A stretch of DNA of 64,000 nucleotides from assembly GCF_014268815.2 (NCBI RefSeq), contig NZ_JABWRE020000001.1:2547001-2611000 (forward strand), given 5' to 3'. This DNA comes from Pseudomonas urmiensis. GTDB taxonomy: Bacteria > Pseudomonadota > Gammaproteobacteria > Pseudomonadales > Pseudomonadaceae. The notes beneath the pieces are model-generated. The model made no database searches. It was not told where the DNA came from and saw only the letters and a list, made by a program, of their open reading frames with translations. Shown here in pieces: positions 17,461 through 26,034 of the stretch. The translations under genes were made by a program, and so were the position numbers. The number at the start of each line of letters is the position of its first letter. The first letter of the stretch is position 1.

Positions 17461-18471
17461 ATGAAAGCCATTGTCTTCACCGAGCACGGCCTACCCATCG
17501 ACGATCCAGCAGCGCTGTTCGACAGCGAACTACCGCGCCCTACGCCAGGTGCGCGCGACTTGCTGGTGGAAGTTCAGGCCATTTCGGTCAACCCGGTCGA
17601 CACTAAAATTCGTGCAGGCTCTGGCAGCACCGGCCAACCCAAAGTGTTGGGTTGGGACGCGGTGGGAGTCGTGCGTGAAGTCGGAGTAGAAGTGGCGCTG
17701 TTCCAGCCAGGCGATGAGGTGTACTACGCCGGCGCCATCGACCGCCCCGGCAGCTACAGCCAGTTTCATCTGGTGGATGAGCGCATCGTCGGGCACAAGC
17801 CACGCACCCTCGATGCTGCCAGCGCCGCCGCATTGCCGCTGACCTCGATCACCGCCTGGGAACTGCTGTTCGACCGCCTTGGCGTTGCTCAAGGCGGTGG
17901 CGAGGGGCAACGCCTGCTGATTGTTGGCGCCGGTGGTGGCGTGGGGTCGATCCTGACTCAGTTGGCGCGCACCCTGACCGGGCTGACGGTGATCGGCACC
18001 GCCTCGCGCCAAGAAACCCAGCAGTGGGTCAAGGAGCTGGGGGCACACCACGTGATCGACCATAGCCAGCCCCTGGCGCCGCAGCTGGCGCAAATCGGCG
18101 ACGGCCAGGTGGACTTGGTGATCAGCCTGACTCACACCGACCGACACTTTGCCCAATTGATCGAGGTCTTGCGCCCACAGGGGCGACTGGCATTGATCGA
18201 CGACCCTGCCACCCTCGACGTGGTGCCACTCAAGCGCAAGTCGTTGTCGCTGCATTGGGAGTTGATGTTCACCCGCTCGCTGTACCAGACCGAGGACATG
18301 ATCAAGCAACATCAACTGCTGGATCGGGTTGCCGAGTTGATCGACCAAGGTGTGCTGAGGACGACGTTGGGCGAACATTTTGGCGCGATCAATGCGCAGA
18401 ACCTGCGGCGGGCGCATGCGCTGATCGAAAGTGGCAAGGCCAAGGGCAAGATTGTGCTGGAAGGTTTCTGA
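17461..18471 (+). CDS. Zinc-type alcohol dehydrogenase family / quinone oxidoreductase
   Basis: A 336-residue medium-chain dehydrogenase/reductase: N-terminal GroES-like domain (MKAIVFTEHGLP, SVNPVDTKIRAG) and an NADPH-binding Rossmann domain with LLIVGAGGGVGSILTQLAR. The catalytic zinc ligands of true alcohol dehydrogenases are not visible, which points to the zinc-free quinone-oxidoreductase branch. It is a single-gene unit followed by a REP pair. Confidence 0.88.
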   Translation: MKAIVFTEHGLPIDDPAALFDSELPRPTPGARDLLVEVQAISVNPVDTKIRAGSGSTGQPKVLGWDAVGVVREVGVEVALFQPGDEVYYAGAIDRPGSYSQFHLVDERIVGHKPRTLDAASAAALPLTSITAWELLFDRLGVAQGGGEGQRLLIVGAGGGVGSILTQLARTLTGLTVIGTASRQETQQWVKELGAHHVIDHSQPLAPQLAQIGDGQVDLVISLTHTDRHFAQLIEVLRPQGRLALIDDPATLDVVPLKRKSLSLHWELMFTRSLYQTEDMIKQHQLLDRVAELIDQGVLRTTLGEHFGAINAQNLRRAHALIESGKAKGKIVLEGF

Positions 18472-18506
18472 ATGTCTGTTTGATCCGGCAATGCATGGCC
18501 TGCAAT

Positions 18507-18600
18507 GGCCTCTTCGCGGGCAAGCCCGCTCCTACAGGATCACCACTGAGTTTTGGTCGGTGCGGTCCCTGTGGGAGCGGGCTTGCCCGCGAAGAGGCCG
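18507..18600. repeat. Inverted REP pair
   Basis: GGCCTCTTCGCGGGCAAGCC plus CGCTCCTACA faces its inverse, GTGGGAGCGGGCTTGCCCGC followed by GAAGAGGCC. It separates the convergent dehydrogenase and LysR genes. Confidence 0.9.
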
Positions 18601-18624
18601 GCACTTGCCCCAGCAAAGCCCAGA

Positions 18625-19536
18625 TCAATCACTGGTCAGCCGCTCCAGTCGTTGCAGCAGAAACGCCCGCAACTGCTGCACCAATGGGGTCAGCGACTGG
18701 CGGTGGGCGCAAACCATCTGCAACGGCGTCGGCTGCCCCCACTCCCTGGGGAACAGCTCCAGCAAACGGCCTGCGCGCAAATCATCGCGTACATCGAGCT
18801 GCGACTTGTACACCACGCCTAACCCGGCAACCGCCCAGCGCCTGACCACATCGGCATCGTCACTGGTGCGATCGCCCGCCACCACCACCGCTTTTACGCC
18901 TTGCGGAGTATGGAAATTCCACCTCTCGTGGGTCAGCTCGCCCATCATGTAGCGCAGGCAGTTGTGCTGGCCCAGGTCTTCAGGCGTGCTCGGTGCACCA
19001 TGGCGGGCGATATAGGCGGGGGCGGCGCAGAGGATACGGCGATTGCCAGGGGCCAGCGGCAACGACACCAGGCTCGAATCCGCCAGCTGGCCATAGCGGA
19101 TGCCCGCATCCAGCCGATCACTGAAAAAGTCGGCGATCTGATCGCTAAAGCGCAGTTGCAATTCGATCCGCGGATGGGCTGCCTGGAACTCATCGAGCAA
19201 CGGCAACAACACATTGCGGCCCAAGTCCGAGGGCATCGACAAGCGCAGCGGGCCGGCGATTTCCTCGCGGCCATGCTCCAGGGCCATTTCACCTTCGGTC
19301 AATGCATCGAGCACCTGACGGGCATGCGGCAGGTAGCGCTGGCCGTCATCCGACAGGCGCAGTTTGCGCGTCGAACGCACGAACAGGCGAATGCCCAAGC
19401 TGCGCTCCAGACGCTGTACCGCACCGCTGGCCAGGGCCGGGGAAATGTCCAGTTGGCGGGCAGCAGCGGAAAAACTGCCGGCCTCGACGGTGGTCACGAA
19501 CACCTGCAGGTCGTCCATGCGCACGAGTTTTTTCAT
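18625..19536 (-). CDS. LysR family transcriptional regulator
   Basis: A 303-residue regulator: winged helix-turn-helix at 5-65 (DDLQVFVTTVEAGSFSAAARQLDISPALASGAVQRLE) and a periplasmic-binding-like effector domain from about 95. The sequence resembles the large group of Pseudomonas LysR proteins that control adjacent oxidoreductase genes. I start at ATG 19536 behind AGGAAA. It is 13 bases after the GlxA-like AraC gene and probably in the same operon, so two regulators may be made together. Confidence 0.9.
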   Translation of the reverse strand: MKKLVRMDDLQVFVTTVEAGSFSAAARQLDISPALASGAVQRLERSLGIRLFVRSTRKLRLSDDGQRYLPHARQVLDALTEGEMALEHGREEIAGPLRLSMPSDLGRNVLLPLLDEFQAAHPRIELQLRFSDQIADFFSDRLDAGIRYGQLADSSLVSLPLAPGNRRILCAAPAYIARHGAPSTPEDLGQHNCLRYMMGELTHERWNFHTPQGVKAVVVAGDRTSDDADVVRRWAVAGLGVVYKSQLDVRDDLRAGRLLELFPREWGQPTPLQMVCAHRQSLTPLVQQLRAFLLQRLERLTSD

Positions 19537-19549
19537 TGCCGGTGTTTCC

Positions 19550-20500
19550 TCATGAGTTGAGCCGGCGCACATCGCGGCGCACGGCTTGGGGCGGGATGCC
19601 GAAGCCGCGCAAAAACGCTTCGCGCAAGTGCCTGCGGTCGCGAAAACCGGTTTCCCGCGCCACCACATCCAGGCTGTGGCGGCTTTGCTCGATAAGTAAG
19701 CGCGCCGCTTCCAGACGCAGACGTTCAATCGCCTTGGCCGGCGACTGGCCGGTTTCGGCGGTGAACACGCGGCTGAACTGGCGCGGGCTCAAATGCACCA
19801 CGCCAGCCAACTCCTCGACCCCAAGTGGCTGCTGCAGATGCTGCCGGGCGTACTCCAGGGCGGCCTGGATACGGTCGGATTTAGGTGCCAGCTCCAGCAT
19901 CTGCGAATGCTGCGATTGGCCACCGGTGCGCCGTTGCTGCATCACCAACCGATGCGCTACGGCACGGGCGATGTCTGCGCCCAGATCTTTTTCCACCATG
20001 CCTAGGGCCATGTCGATACAGGCCGTCATCCCGGCCGAAGTCCATAGGTTGCCGTCGGCAATGAAGATGCGATCCTGTTCGACGCGGATGCGCGGATAGC
20101 ACTGCTGCATGGCCTTGGCATAGGCCCAATGGGTGGTGGCGCGACGCTCATCGAGCAGGCCAGCGGCGGCCAGGGTAAAGGCGCCGGTGCAGATGCCGGC
20201 CGTGCGCCGTGCCTGCTGGCCCAGCGCGCGCACCAGCTCGACCTCGGCTGCGCTGGGCGGGGTTTGCACCGGCATCAGTGTGCCGGCCACCAGCCAAGTA
20301 TCGGCATGCCCAGGCGAGTCGACTGCCTGGGTTTGCAGTTGCAGGCCCAGCGATGAGCGCAACATGCCCCCGGCGACGCTGTAATTGCCGAGCACATAGA
20401 CCGGCTCGCCCACCAGCAAGTTGGCGAACTCGAACACCGACTGCGAGGCCAACCCCATGACCTGGAAGCCCTCGCACAACAGGTAGCCAACGCGGTGCAT
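19550..20500 (-). CDS. GlxA family AraC-type regulator (DJ-1/PfpI-like + HTH)
   Basis: A 316-residue regulator. The N-terminal 190 residues form a DJ-1/PfpI-like domain with the GICTGAFTLAAAGLLDERRATTHWAY motif around the nucleophile-elbow Cys and a downstream TSAGMTACIDMAL. An AraC HTH pair follows from about 215 (LGVEELAGVVHLSPRQFSRVF, LLIEQSRHSLDVVARETGFRDRRHLREAF). I start at ATG 20500; the longer open frame to 20836 covers the divergent promoter and the SDR start. It is transcribed divergently from the SDR gene at 20603, a likely target. Confidence 0.9.
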   Translation of the reverse strand: MHRVGYLLCEGFQVMGLASQSVFEFANLLVGEPVYVLGNYSVAGGMLRSSLGLQLQTQAVDSPGHADTWLVAGTLMPVQTPPSAAEVELVRALGQQARRTAGICTGAFTLAAAGLLDERRATTHWAYAKAMQQCYPRIRVEQDRIFIADGNLWTSAGMTACIDMALGMVEKDLGADIARAVAHRLVMQQRRTGGQSQHSQMLELAPKSDRIQAALEYARQHLQQPLGVEELAGVVHLSPRQFSRVFTAETGQSPAKAIERLRLEAARLLIEQSRHSLDVVARETGFRDRRHLREAFLRGFGIPPQAVRRDVRRLNS

Positions 20501-20602
20501 GGCAACGCTCTCGCTATGACCTAAAAGCGTACTATATGCGTCATTTGCGCCAACCGCAAAGCACCGCATCATGGCTGCACATCCCCTCAACGGAGCATAA
20601 CC

Positions 20603-21337
20603 ATGACTCATCCAGGCACTGCACTGATCACTGGCGCTTCCTCCGGCATCGGCGCGGTCTACGCCGAACAGCTGGCGCGCCGCGGCTATGATCTGATTCT
20701 GGTGGCGCGCAATCGCCAGCGCCTGAACCAGCTGGCCGACCGCCTCACCACCCTCACCCAGCGCAGCATCGAGGTGCTGCCCGCAGACTTGGGCGATGCC
20801 CAGGACCTGGCGAGTATCGAGACGCGGCTCGCGCAAGACGCCAGCATCACGCTACTGGTCAATAACGCTGGGATCGGCACCCATACGCCGCTGCTGGAAA
20901 GCGACGTCGAGCACATGGCCCAGATGATCGCGCTGAACATCACCGCCCTCACCCGCCTGACCTACGCGGCGGTGCCGGGCTTGGTGGCGCGCGGCCAGGG
21001 GGCAGTGATCAATATCTCGTCGGTCGTAAGCCTGGCGCCGGAGTTGCTCAACGGTGTCTATGGAGCGAGCAAGGCGTATGTCACAGCCTTCAGCCAGTCG
21101 CTCAATCGTGAGTTGGCTGATCAGGGGGTACAGGTGCAGGCGGTCTTGCCAGGGGCAACGGCGACCGAGTTCTGGGCCACCGGCGGGCTGCCAGTGGAGA
21201 ACCTTGATCCGGCAATGGTGATGTCGGCTGAGGATCTAGTGCGCGCGGCGCTGGAAGATTTTGATGCGCGGCGGTTGATTTCGATTCCGTCGCTGCATGC
21301 GTTCGAGCGCTATGAAGCGTTTGAGGCGAGTCGCTAG
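20603..21337 (+). CDS. SDR family oxidoreductase
   Basis: A 244-residue classical short-chain dehydrogenase: TGASSGIGAVYAEQLA (cofactor motif), NNAGIG, and catalytic INISSVVSLAPELLNGVYGASKAYV with Ser, Tyr and Lys. The substrate is unknown. CGGAGC precedes the ATG. It is divergent from the GlxA-type regulator with 102 bases between the two starts. Confidence 0.9.
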   Translation: MTHPGTALITGASSGIGAVYAEQLARRGYDLILVARNRQRLNQLADRLTTLTQRSIEVLPADLGDAQDLASIETRLAQDASITLLVNNAGIGTHTPLLESDVEHMAQMIALNITALTRLTYAAVPGLVARGQGAVINISSVVSLAPELLNGVYGASKAYVTAFSQSLNRELADQGVQVQAVLPGATATEFWATGGLPVENLDPAMVMSAEDLVRAALEDFDARRLISIPSLHAFERYEAFEASR

Positions 21338-21413
21338 GGCTTGCTGGGGCAGTTGTCCAATCAGCAGGTGGCGCCGCGTTATAGCGCTGGTTGAAGCCAT
21401 AGTCGGCAATGGA

Positions 21414-21490
21414 CTTCATCGCGGGGCAAGCCCGCTCCCACGACGGTCATTGCGGGGATCGTGGGAGCGGGCTTGCCCCGCGATGAAACC
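21414..21490. repeat. Inverted REP pair
   Basis: TTCATCGCGGGGCAAGCCCG plus CTCCCACGA faces its inverse TCGTGGGAGCGGGCTTGCCC plus CGCGATGAA. The arms are nearly perfect complements around a short centre. Confidence 0.9.
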
Positions 21491-21569
21491 ACTGCTCGCC
21501 GCAAAAGGCTTGCCGTAGAGCGCTGAGGGTCTAGGCTCATGCTTTCACGATAATAAGGAAAGCAGCCCA

Positions 21570-22802
21570 ATGCCGATGTCCCGTCCTCCCTTCGCCCTGG
21601 CCATGGCGCTGTGCCTGGCCTGCTCCCCGGCACTCGCCGCCGACCCCAGCGCTGAAGATTTGCTCAAGCAGGCCCAGGCCGAACAAGCGCACTACCTCGA
21701 CACCCTCAAGACCCTGGTCTCGGTCGACACCGGCACAGGCACCGAGCCGGGCCTGCGCCAAGTCAGCGGTGAATTGGTCAAGCGCCTCAAGGCCCTCGGA
21801 GCCGAGGTTCAGACCCATCCGGCCAAGCCGTCGGTGGGCGACAACATCGTCGGCACGTTCAAGGGCACGGGCAGCAAGGACTTCCTGCTGATGGTCCACT
21901 ACGACACCGTGTTCGTCCCCGGCACCGTGGCCAAGCGGCCATTTCGGGTCGAAGGCGAACGTGCCTACGGCCCCGGCGTTGCCGACGCCAAGGGCGGTGT
22001 GGCAATGATCCTGCACGCGCTCAAACTGCTGCAGGATCAGCAGTTCAAGGGCTACCGCACGCTCACCGTGCTGTTCAACCCAGACGAGGAAATGGGTTCG
22101 GCAGGCTCCAAGCAGATCATCGCCGAGCTGGCGCGCAAGCATGATTATGTCTTCTCCTACGAGCCACCAGACAAGGACGCGGTCACCGTCGCCACCAACG
22201 GCATCAACCGTTTGAAACTGCAAGTCAAAGGGCGCTCGTCCCATGCCGGTTCCGCCCCGGAAGAAGGCCGCAACGCATTGACCGAACTTTCGCACCAGAT
22301 TCTCCAACTCAAAGACCTGGGCGATGCCAGCAAAGGCACCACGGTCAACTGGACCCTGGCCAAGGCCGGCGAGAAGGCCAACATCATTCCGGCCCTGGCC
22401 ACCGCTGAAGCCGATATGCGTTACTCGGACCTGAGCGAAACCGATCGAGTGGCAGCCGATGCCAAGCGCATCGTGCAAAAACCACTGATCGCCGACACCC
22501 AGACCAGCGTCACCGTGGAAAAAGGCCGCCCACCGTTGGCGCGCAACGAGGGCTCGACCCAGTTGGCCGAAACCGCAAGGCAGCTGTACAGCCAGATCGA
22601 CCGCAAGATCGAACCGATCGCCATGCGCTTTGGCACCGATGCCGGCTACGCCTACGTGCCCGGCAGCGCCAAGCCGGCAGTGCTGGAGACCATGGGCGTG
22701 GTCGGCGCCGGGCTACATGCCGATGACGAGTACATCGAGTTGAACAGCGTGGCGCCGCGCTTGTACCTGACCGTGGCGATGATCAGAAAACTCGCCCAGT
22801 AA
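21570..22802 (+). CDS. Exported M20 family metallopeptidase (carboxypeptidase G2-like)
   Basis: A 410-residue di-zinc peptidase with a signal peptide (cut near ALAAD, residue 24). Zinc ligands and catalytic residues fall in FLLMVHYDTVF (His110), GPGVADAKGG (Asp139), FNPDEEMGS (Glu173/174) and a late GLHADDEYIE. This order and the periplasmic location fit glutamate carboxypeptidase (CPG2)-like enzymes, which remove C-terminal glutamate from folates or peptides; the substrate here is unproven. AAGGAA lies before the ATG; MPM also offers a start two codons later. Confidence 0.88.
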   Translation: MPMSRPPFALAMALCLACSPALAADPSAEDLLKQAQAEQAHYLDTLKTLVSVDTGTGTEPGLRQVSGELVKRLKALGAEVQTHPAKPSVGDNIVGTFKGTGSKDFLLMVHYDTVFVPGTVAKRPFRVEGERAYGPGVADAKGGVAMILHALKLLQDQQFKGYRTLTVLFNPDEEMGSAGSKQIIAELARKHDYVFSYEPPDKDAVTVATNGINRLKLQVKGRSSHAGSAPEEGRNALTELSHQILQLKDLGDASKGTTVNWTLAKAGEKANIIPALATAEADMRYSDLSETDRVAADAKRIVQKPLIADTQTSVTVEKGRPPLARNEGSTQLAETARQLYSQIDRKIEPIAMRFGTDAGYAYVPGSAKPAVLETMGVVGAGLHADDEYIELNSVAPRLYLTVAMIRKLAQ

Positions 22803-22824
22803 CCCTTGCCGCACCTGGCCGGCC

Positions 22825-23808
22825 TCAAAGGTCGGCCGCTTCCAGGGTTGCCAGGCGATGCTGGAAACGCTCCAGAAAGACGCTCTCGGCCACGGTCATC
22901 TTCTGCTCGCGGTTCCACAGCAAAAGCAAATCGACATCGACGATGCCTTCAGCCGGTGGCAGGCGCCACAGCAGGCCCTGCGCGAGATCTTTTTCCAACA
23001 GGTGCTCGGGCAGGCAACCGATGCCAAAGCCTGCGCACACCAGGCGGTGAATTTCCTCGAAGCTGGAGGACGAAGCGACGATCCGCCCAGTAAACCCATG
23101 TTGATCGCGGAACATCGCCAGAGGCGACAAGTTGCCGCCCAACTGGTCGCTGACGAAACTGACGAAGCTCTCGCCTTGCAGCTCGTCAAGGGTCACATCA
23201 CTGCGCCCATACAAGCGATGGCGCTTGCCACAGAAGAAGGCAAAGCGCTGGCGCAGCAACTGGCGCTGCTCAAGCTTGGGCTGGGCGATGCGACACAGGC
23301 CGAGCCCGGCGGTGGCGGTCTTTTGCAACAGCGAGCTGATGATGTCGGCGCTGCGCAGCACTTCGATCTCCAGCTCGACCTTGGGATGGGCTTGGTGGAA
23401 GTCGCCGAGAAACTCATCGTACAACGCCGAATGCACGCGGCTGATGGTCAACAGCCTAACCTTGCCCACCACCGCATCACTGCGCTGCTCGACGGCGGCA
23501 CTGATGCGTGACACGTCGGCGTAGATATCGCTGGCGATGCGCAGCACCTCCTCGCCCGCCGCCGTCAGATCAAAGCGTGGGCCACGGCGCAGGATCAGCG
23601 GGCACTCCAGTTGCTCTTCCAGCCTGCGCAACGCCTGGCTGACCGCCGACTGGGTGATGTGCAGGCGCGCAGCGGCGCGGCTGATGCTGCCTTCCTGACC
23701 AATCGCCAAATAGGTACGCAGCAGGTTCCAGTCCAGGCGGTCGTTGAGGAACCGGCGACCTTCCCATTTGTTGACCAGTGCAGCAGATCGCGATGTCGGT
23801 GGGTTCAT
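22825..23808 (-). CDS. LysR family regulator of the transporter/aldolase cluster
   Basis: A 327-residue LysR protein whose HTH begins unusually late (residues 26-85: LDWNLLRTYLAIGQEGSISRAAARLHITQSAVSQALRRLEEQLE), with a 25-residue N-terminal extension. The effector domain follows. AAGGCTTGAG precedes the ATG at 23808. It is divergent from the MHS transporter gene at 23969, and two matching ATTAG-N8-CTAAT sites fill the gap, so it very likely controls that operon. Confidence 0.9.
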   Translation of the reverse strand: MNPPTSRSAALVNKWEGRRFLNDRLDWNLLRTYLAIGQEGSISRAAARLHITQSAVSQALRRLEEQLECPLILRRGPRFDLTAAGEEVLRIASDIYADVSRISAAVEQRSDAVVGKVRLLTISRVHSALYDEFLGDFHQAHPKVELEIEVLRSADIISSLLQKTATAGLGLCRIAQPKLEQRQLLRQRFAFFCGKRHRLYGRSDVTLDELQGESFVSFVSDQLGGNLSPLAMFRDQHGFTGRIVASSSSFEEIHRLVCAGFGIGCLPEHLLEKDLAQGLLWRLPPAEGIVDVDLLLLWNREQKMTVAESVFLERFQHRLATLEAADL

Positions 23809-23818
23809 CTCAAGCCTT

Positions 23819-23836
23819 ATTAGTAGCGCTGCTAAT
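23819..23836. promoter_or_regulatory. LysR operator candidate, site 1 (ATTAG-N8-CTAAT)
   Basis: ATTAGTAGCGCTGCTAAT is a palindrome broken at one base pair (T/G). It starts ten bases upstream of the lysR start codon, fitting the autoregulatory site of a LysR divergon. Confidence 0.65.
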
Positions 23837-23849
23837 ACGACGGATAAGA

Positions 23850-23867
23850 ATTAGCAAATTGACTAAT
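23850..23867. promoter_or_regulatory. LysR operator candidate, site 2 (ATTAG-N8-CTAAT)
   Basis: ATTAGCAAATTGACTAAT has the same arms and spacer length as site 1 and lies exactly 31 bases (three helical turns) from it, the geometry expected for a LysR tetramer on one DNA face. Confidence 0.65.
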
Positions 23868-23968
23868 CATAGCCCCAAGGCGATAAAACCCGAAAGCGCC
23901 ACAGAGCGCGCCCGGCTTAGCCAGATCCGCACCCTGCCTATAACAAGCACATAAAAGAAGGGCTTTGC

Positions 23969-25264
23969 ATGCACACCTCAAAACAGCCGCGTCGCGCGGC
24001 GGCGGCCGCGTTCGTCGGCACCACCATCGAGTTCTACGACTTCTACATCTATGCCACCGCCGCCGCACTGGTGCTCGGCCAGGTGTTCTTCCCAAGCAGC
24101 GACCCGCTGCTGAGCACCCTGGCGGCGTTCGGCACCTTTGCCGTGGGCTTTGTCGCAAGGCCGCTGGCCGGTATGGTCTTCGGCCATCTGGGTGACCGCC
24201 TGGGGCGCAAGAAGATGCTGCTGATGACCATGCTGCTGATGGGCCTGGCCACCACCGGTATCGGCCTGCTGCCCAGCTACGCCAGCGCAGGCATCTGGGC
24301 ACCGATCGGGCTGATCGCGCTGCGCATCGTGCAAGGCATCTCGGTGGGCGGAGAATGGGGTGGCGCAGTGCTGATGGCCAGCGAACACGCACCCGCCAAG
24401 CGCAAGGTGTTCTATGCCTCGTTCGCCCAATTGGGCAGCCCGGCCGGCTTGCTGCTGGCGCTGATTGCCTTTCGCCTGGTGTCGATGCTCGATCAGGACG
24501 ACTTCCTCAACTGGGGCTGGCGCCTGCCGTTCCTGGCCAGTGGGGTGCTGATGATGGTCGGCCTGGCGATTCGCTTTGGCGTCGATGAGTCGCCTGAGTT
24601 CAAGGCCGCGCAAGCCAAGCACGAGGTGGTCAAATACCCGGTGCTGGAGGTGGTGCGAGACTGCTGGCGGCAGATCTTGTTCGCGGCACTGGCAGTGACC
24701 ATCGGCTCGGCCGGGTTCTTCTTCACCAACACCTTCATGATCACCTACGTCACCACCTACCAGGGCATCGCCCGCTCGACCATTCTCGACTGCCTGTTCC
24801 TGGTGACCATCCTGCAGTTTCTGACCCAACCGCTGGCGGCGTTGCTCGCCGAGCGAATCGGCGAGGGCCGCTTCCTCAAGCTGGTGGCACTGCTGTGCAT
24901 GGCTGTGCCCTACCCGATGTTCCTGCTGGTGGGCACCCAGAACCTGGTGCTGATGACCCTGGGCATCGCCCTGGCGGTGGTGACCTTGTCGGCCCTTTAC
25001 GCGGTGATCGCCGGCTACATGTCCCAGGCATTCCCAGCCCACCTGCGTTATTCGGGGATCTCGCTGGCCTACCAGCTGATCTGCGCCTTGGCCGGTGGCA
25101 GCACACCCATCATCGGTACGCTGCTGGCAGATCGTTTCGCGGGCCAGTGGATGCCATTGGCGCTGTTCTTCACCGCGCTGTCCGCCCTTTCCTTGATCGG
25201 TGTCTGTGGCCTGGCTCGCCTGCGTGGCGAGATTGAACAACCCAGCGCCGTCATCGCTCGCTAA
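23969..25264 (+). CDS. MFS transporter, metabolite:H+ symporter (MHS) family
   Basis: A 431-residue twelve-helix transporter. It shows the MHS opening (AAAAFVGTTIEFYDFYIYATAAALVLGQVFFP), the GHLGDRLGRKKML loop and GWRLPFLASGVL, as in ProP, KgtP and shikimate transporters. It probably imports an organic acid. It heads an operon with a class II aldolase 14 bases downstream and an overlapping 2-hydroxyacid dehydrogenase gene, so the substrate is probably a hydroxylated acid. Confidence 0.92.
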   Translation: MHTSKQPRRAAAAAFVGTTIEFYDFYIYATAAALVLGQVFFPSSDPLLSTLAAFGTFAVGFVARPLAGMVFGHLGDRLGRKKMLLMTMLLMGLATTGIGLLPSYASAGIWAPIGLIALRIVQGISVGGEWGGAVLMASEHAPAKRKVFYASFAQLGSPAGLLLALIAFRLVSMLDQDDFLNWGWRLPFLASGVLMMVGLAIRFGVDESPEFKAAQAKHEVVKYPVLEVVRDCWRQILFAALAVTIGSAGFFFTNTFMITYVTTYQGIARSTILDCLFLVTILQFLTQPLAALLAERIGEGRFLKLVALLCMAVPYPMFLLVGTQNLVLMTLGIALAVVTLSALYAVIAGYMSQAFPAHLRYSGISLAYQLICALAGGSTPIIGTLLADRFAGQWMPLALFFTALSALSLIGVCGLARLRGEIEQPSAVIAR

Positions 25265-25278
25265 AACCGGGAGATTCC

Positions 25279-26034
25279 ATGAGCAAACCACACGCCGTCA
25301 GCGATACCGAATGGCAGGCACGCTGCGAACTGGCCGCGTTGTACCGGCTGGTCGCGCATTTTCGCATGACCGACCTGATCGACACCCACATCACCTTGCG
25401 CATCCCAGGCCCTGAGCAGCATTTTCTGATCAACCGCTACGGGGTGCTGTTCGACCGCATGTGCGCCAGTGACCTGGTGCGCATCGACCAACACGGCAAC
25501 GTCGTCGACCAGGCGTTCGGCGAGCGGCGGGTCAATGCCGCAGGCTTCGTCATCCACTCGGCGATCCACACCGCGCGGCCAGACCTGCACTGCGTGATCC
25601 ACACCCATACCGCCGCGGGCATTGCCGTCTCGGCCCAGGAGCAAGGGTTGTTGCCGATCAGTCAGCATGCGCTGAAGTTCTACGGCAAGCTGGCCTACCA
25701 CCAGTATGAAGGCATCGCATTGTCGCTGGATGAGCGCGAGCGTTTGGTCGCCGACCTCGGCCCGCACAAAGCGATGATCCTGCGCAACCACGGCCTGCTG
25801 GTCGGGGGGGCAAGCGTGGCCGAGGCGTTTCATGAGATCCACTTCCTCGAGCGCGCCTGCCAGGCGCAGGTGCAGGCCTTGGCTGGGGGTGGCAAGCTGG
25901 TGTATCCCAGCGAACAGGTCTGCCGGCACACCGCCGAGCAGTTTGCCCGCGACGATGCGGCGCAGATCATCAGCCTGAGCTGGAACGCCGCCCTCACCCT
26001 AATCGAAGACCAACGCGAGTCGTATTGCTCATGA
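25279..26034 (+). CDS. Class II aldolase/adducin family protein
   Basis: A 251-residue protein with the zinc-site motifs of the family: VIHTHTAAGIAVSA (two of the zinc-binding histidines) and MILRNHGLLVGGASVAEAF (the third). It also shows YGVLFDRMCASDLVRID near residue 55. Members are fuculose-phosphate aldolases, 3-oxo-4-phosphobutanoate decarboxylases or non-catalytic relatives; the exact reaction is not readable. Its stop overlaps the start of the next gene (ATGA), so the two are co-translated. Confidence 0.9.
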   Translation: MSKPHAVSDTEWQARCELAALYRLVAHFRMTDLIDTHITLRIPGPEQHFLINRYGVLFDRMCASDLVRIDQHGNVVDQAFGERRVNAAGFVIHSAIHTARPDLHCVIHTHTAAGIAVSAQEQGLLPISQHALKFYGKLAYHQYEGIALSLDERERLVADLGPHKAMILRNHGLLVGGASVAEAFHEIHFLERACQAQVQALAGGGKLVYPSEQVCRHTAEQFARDDAAQIISLSWNAALTLIEDQRESYCS

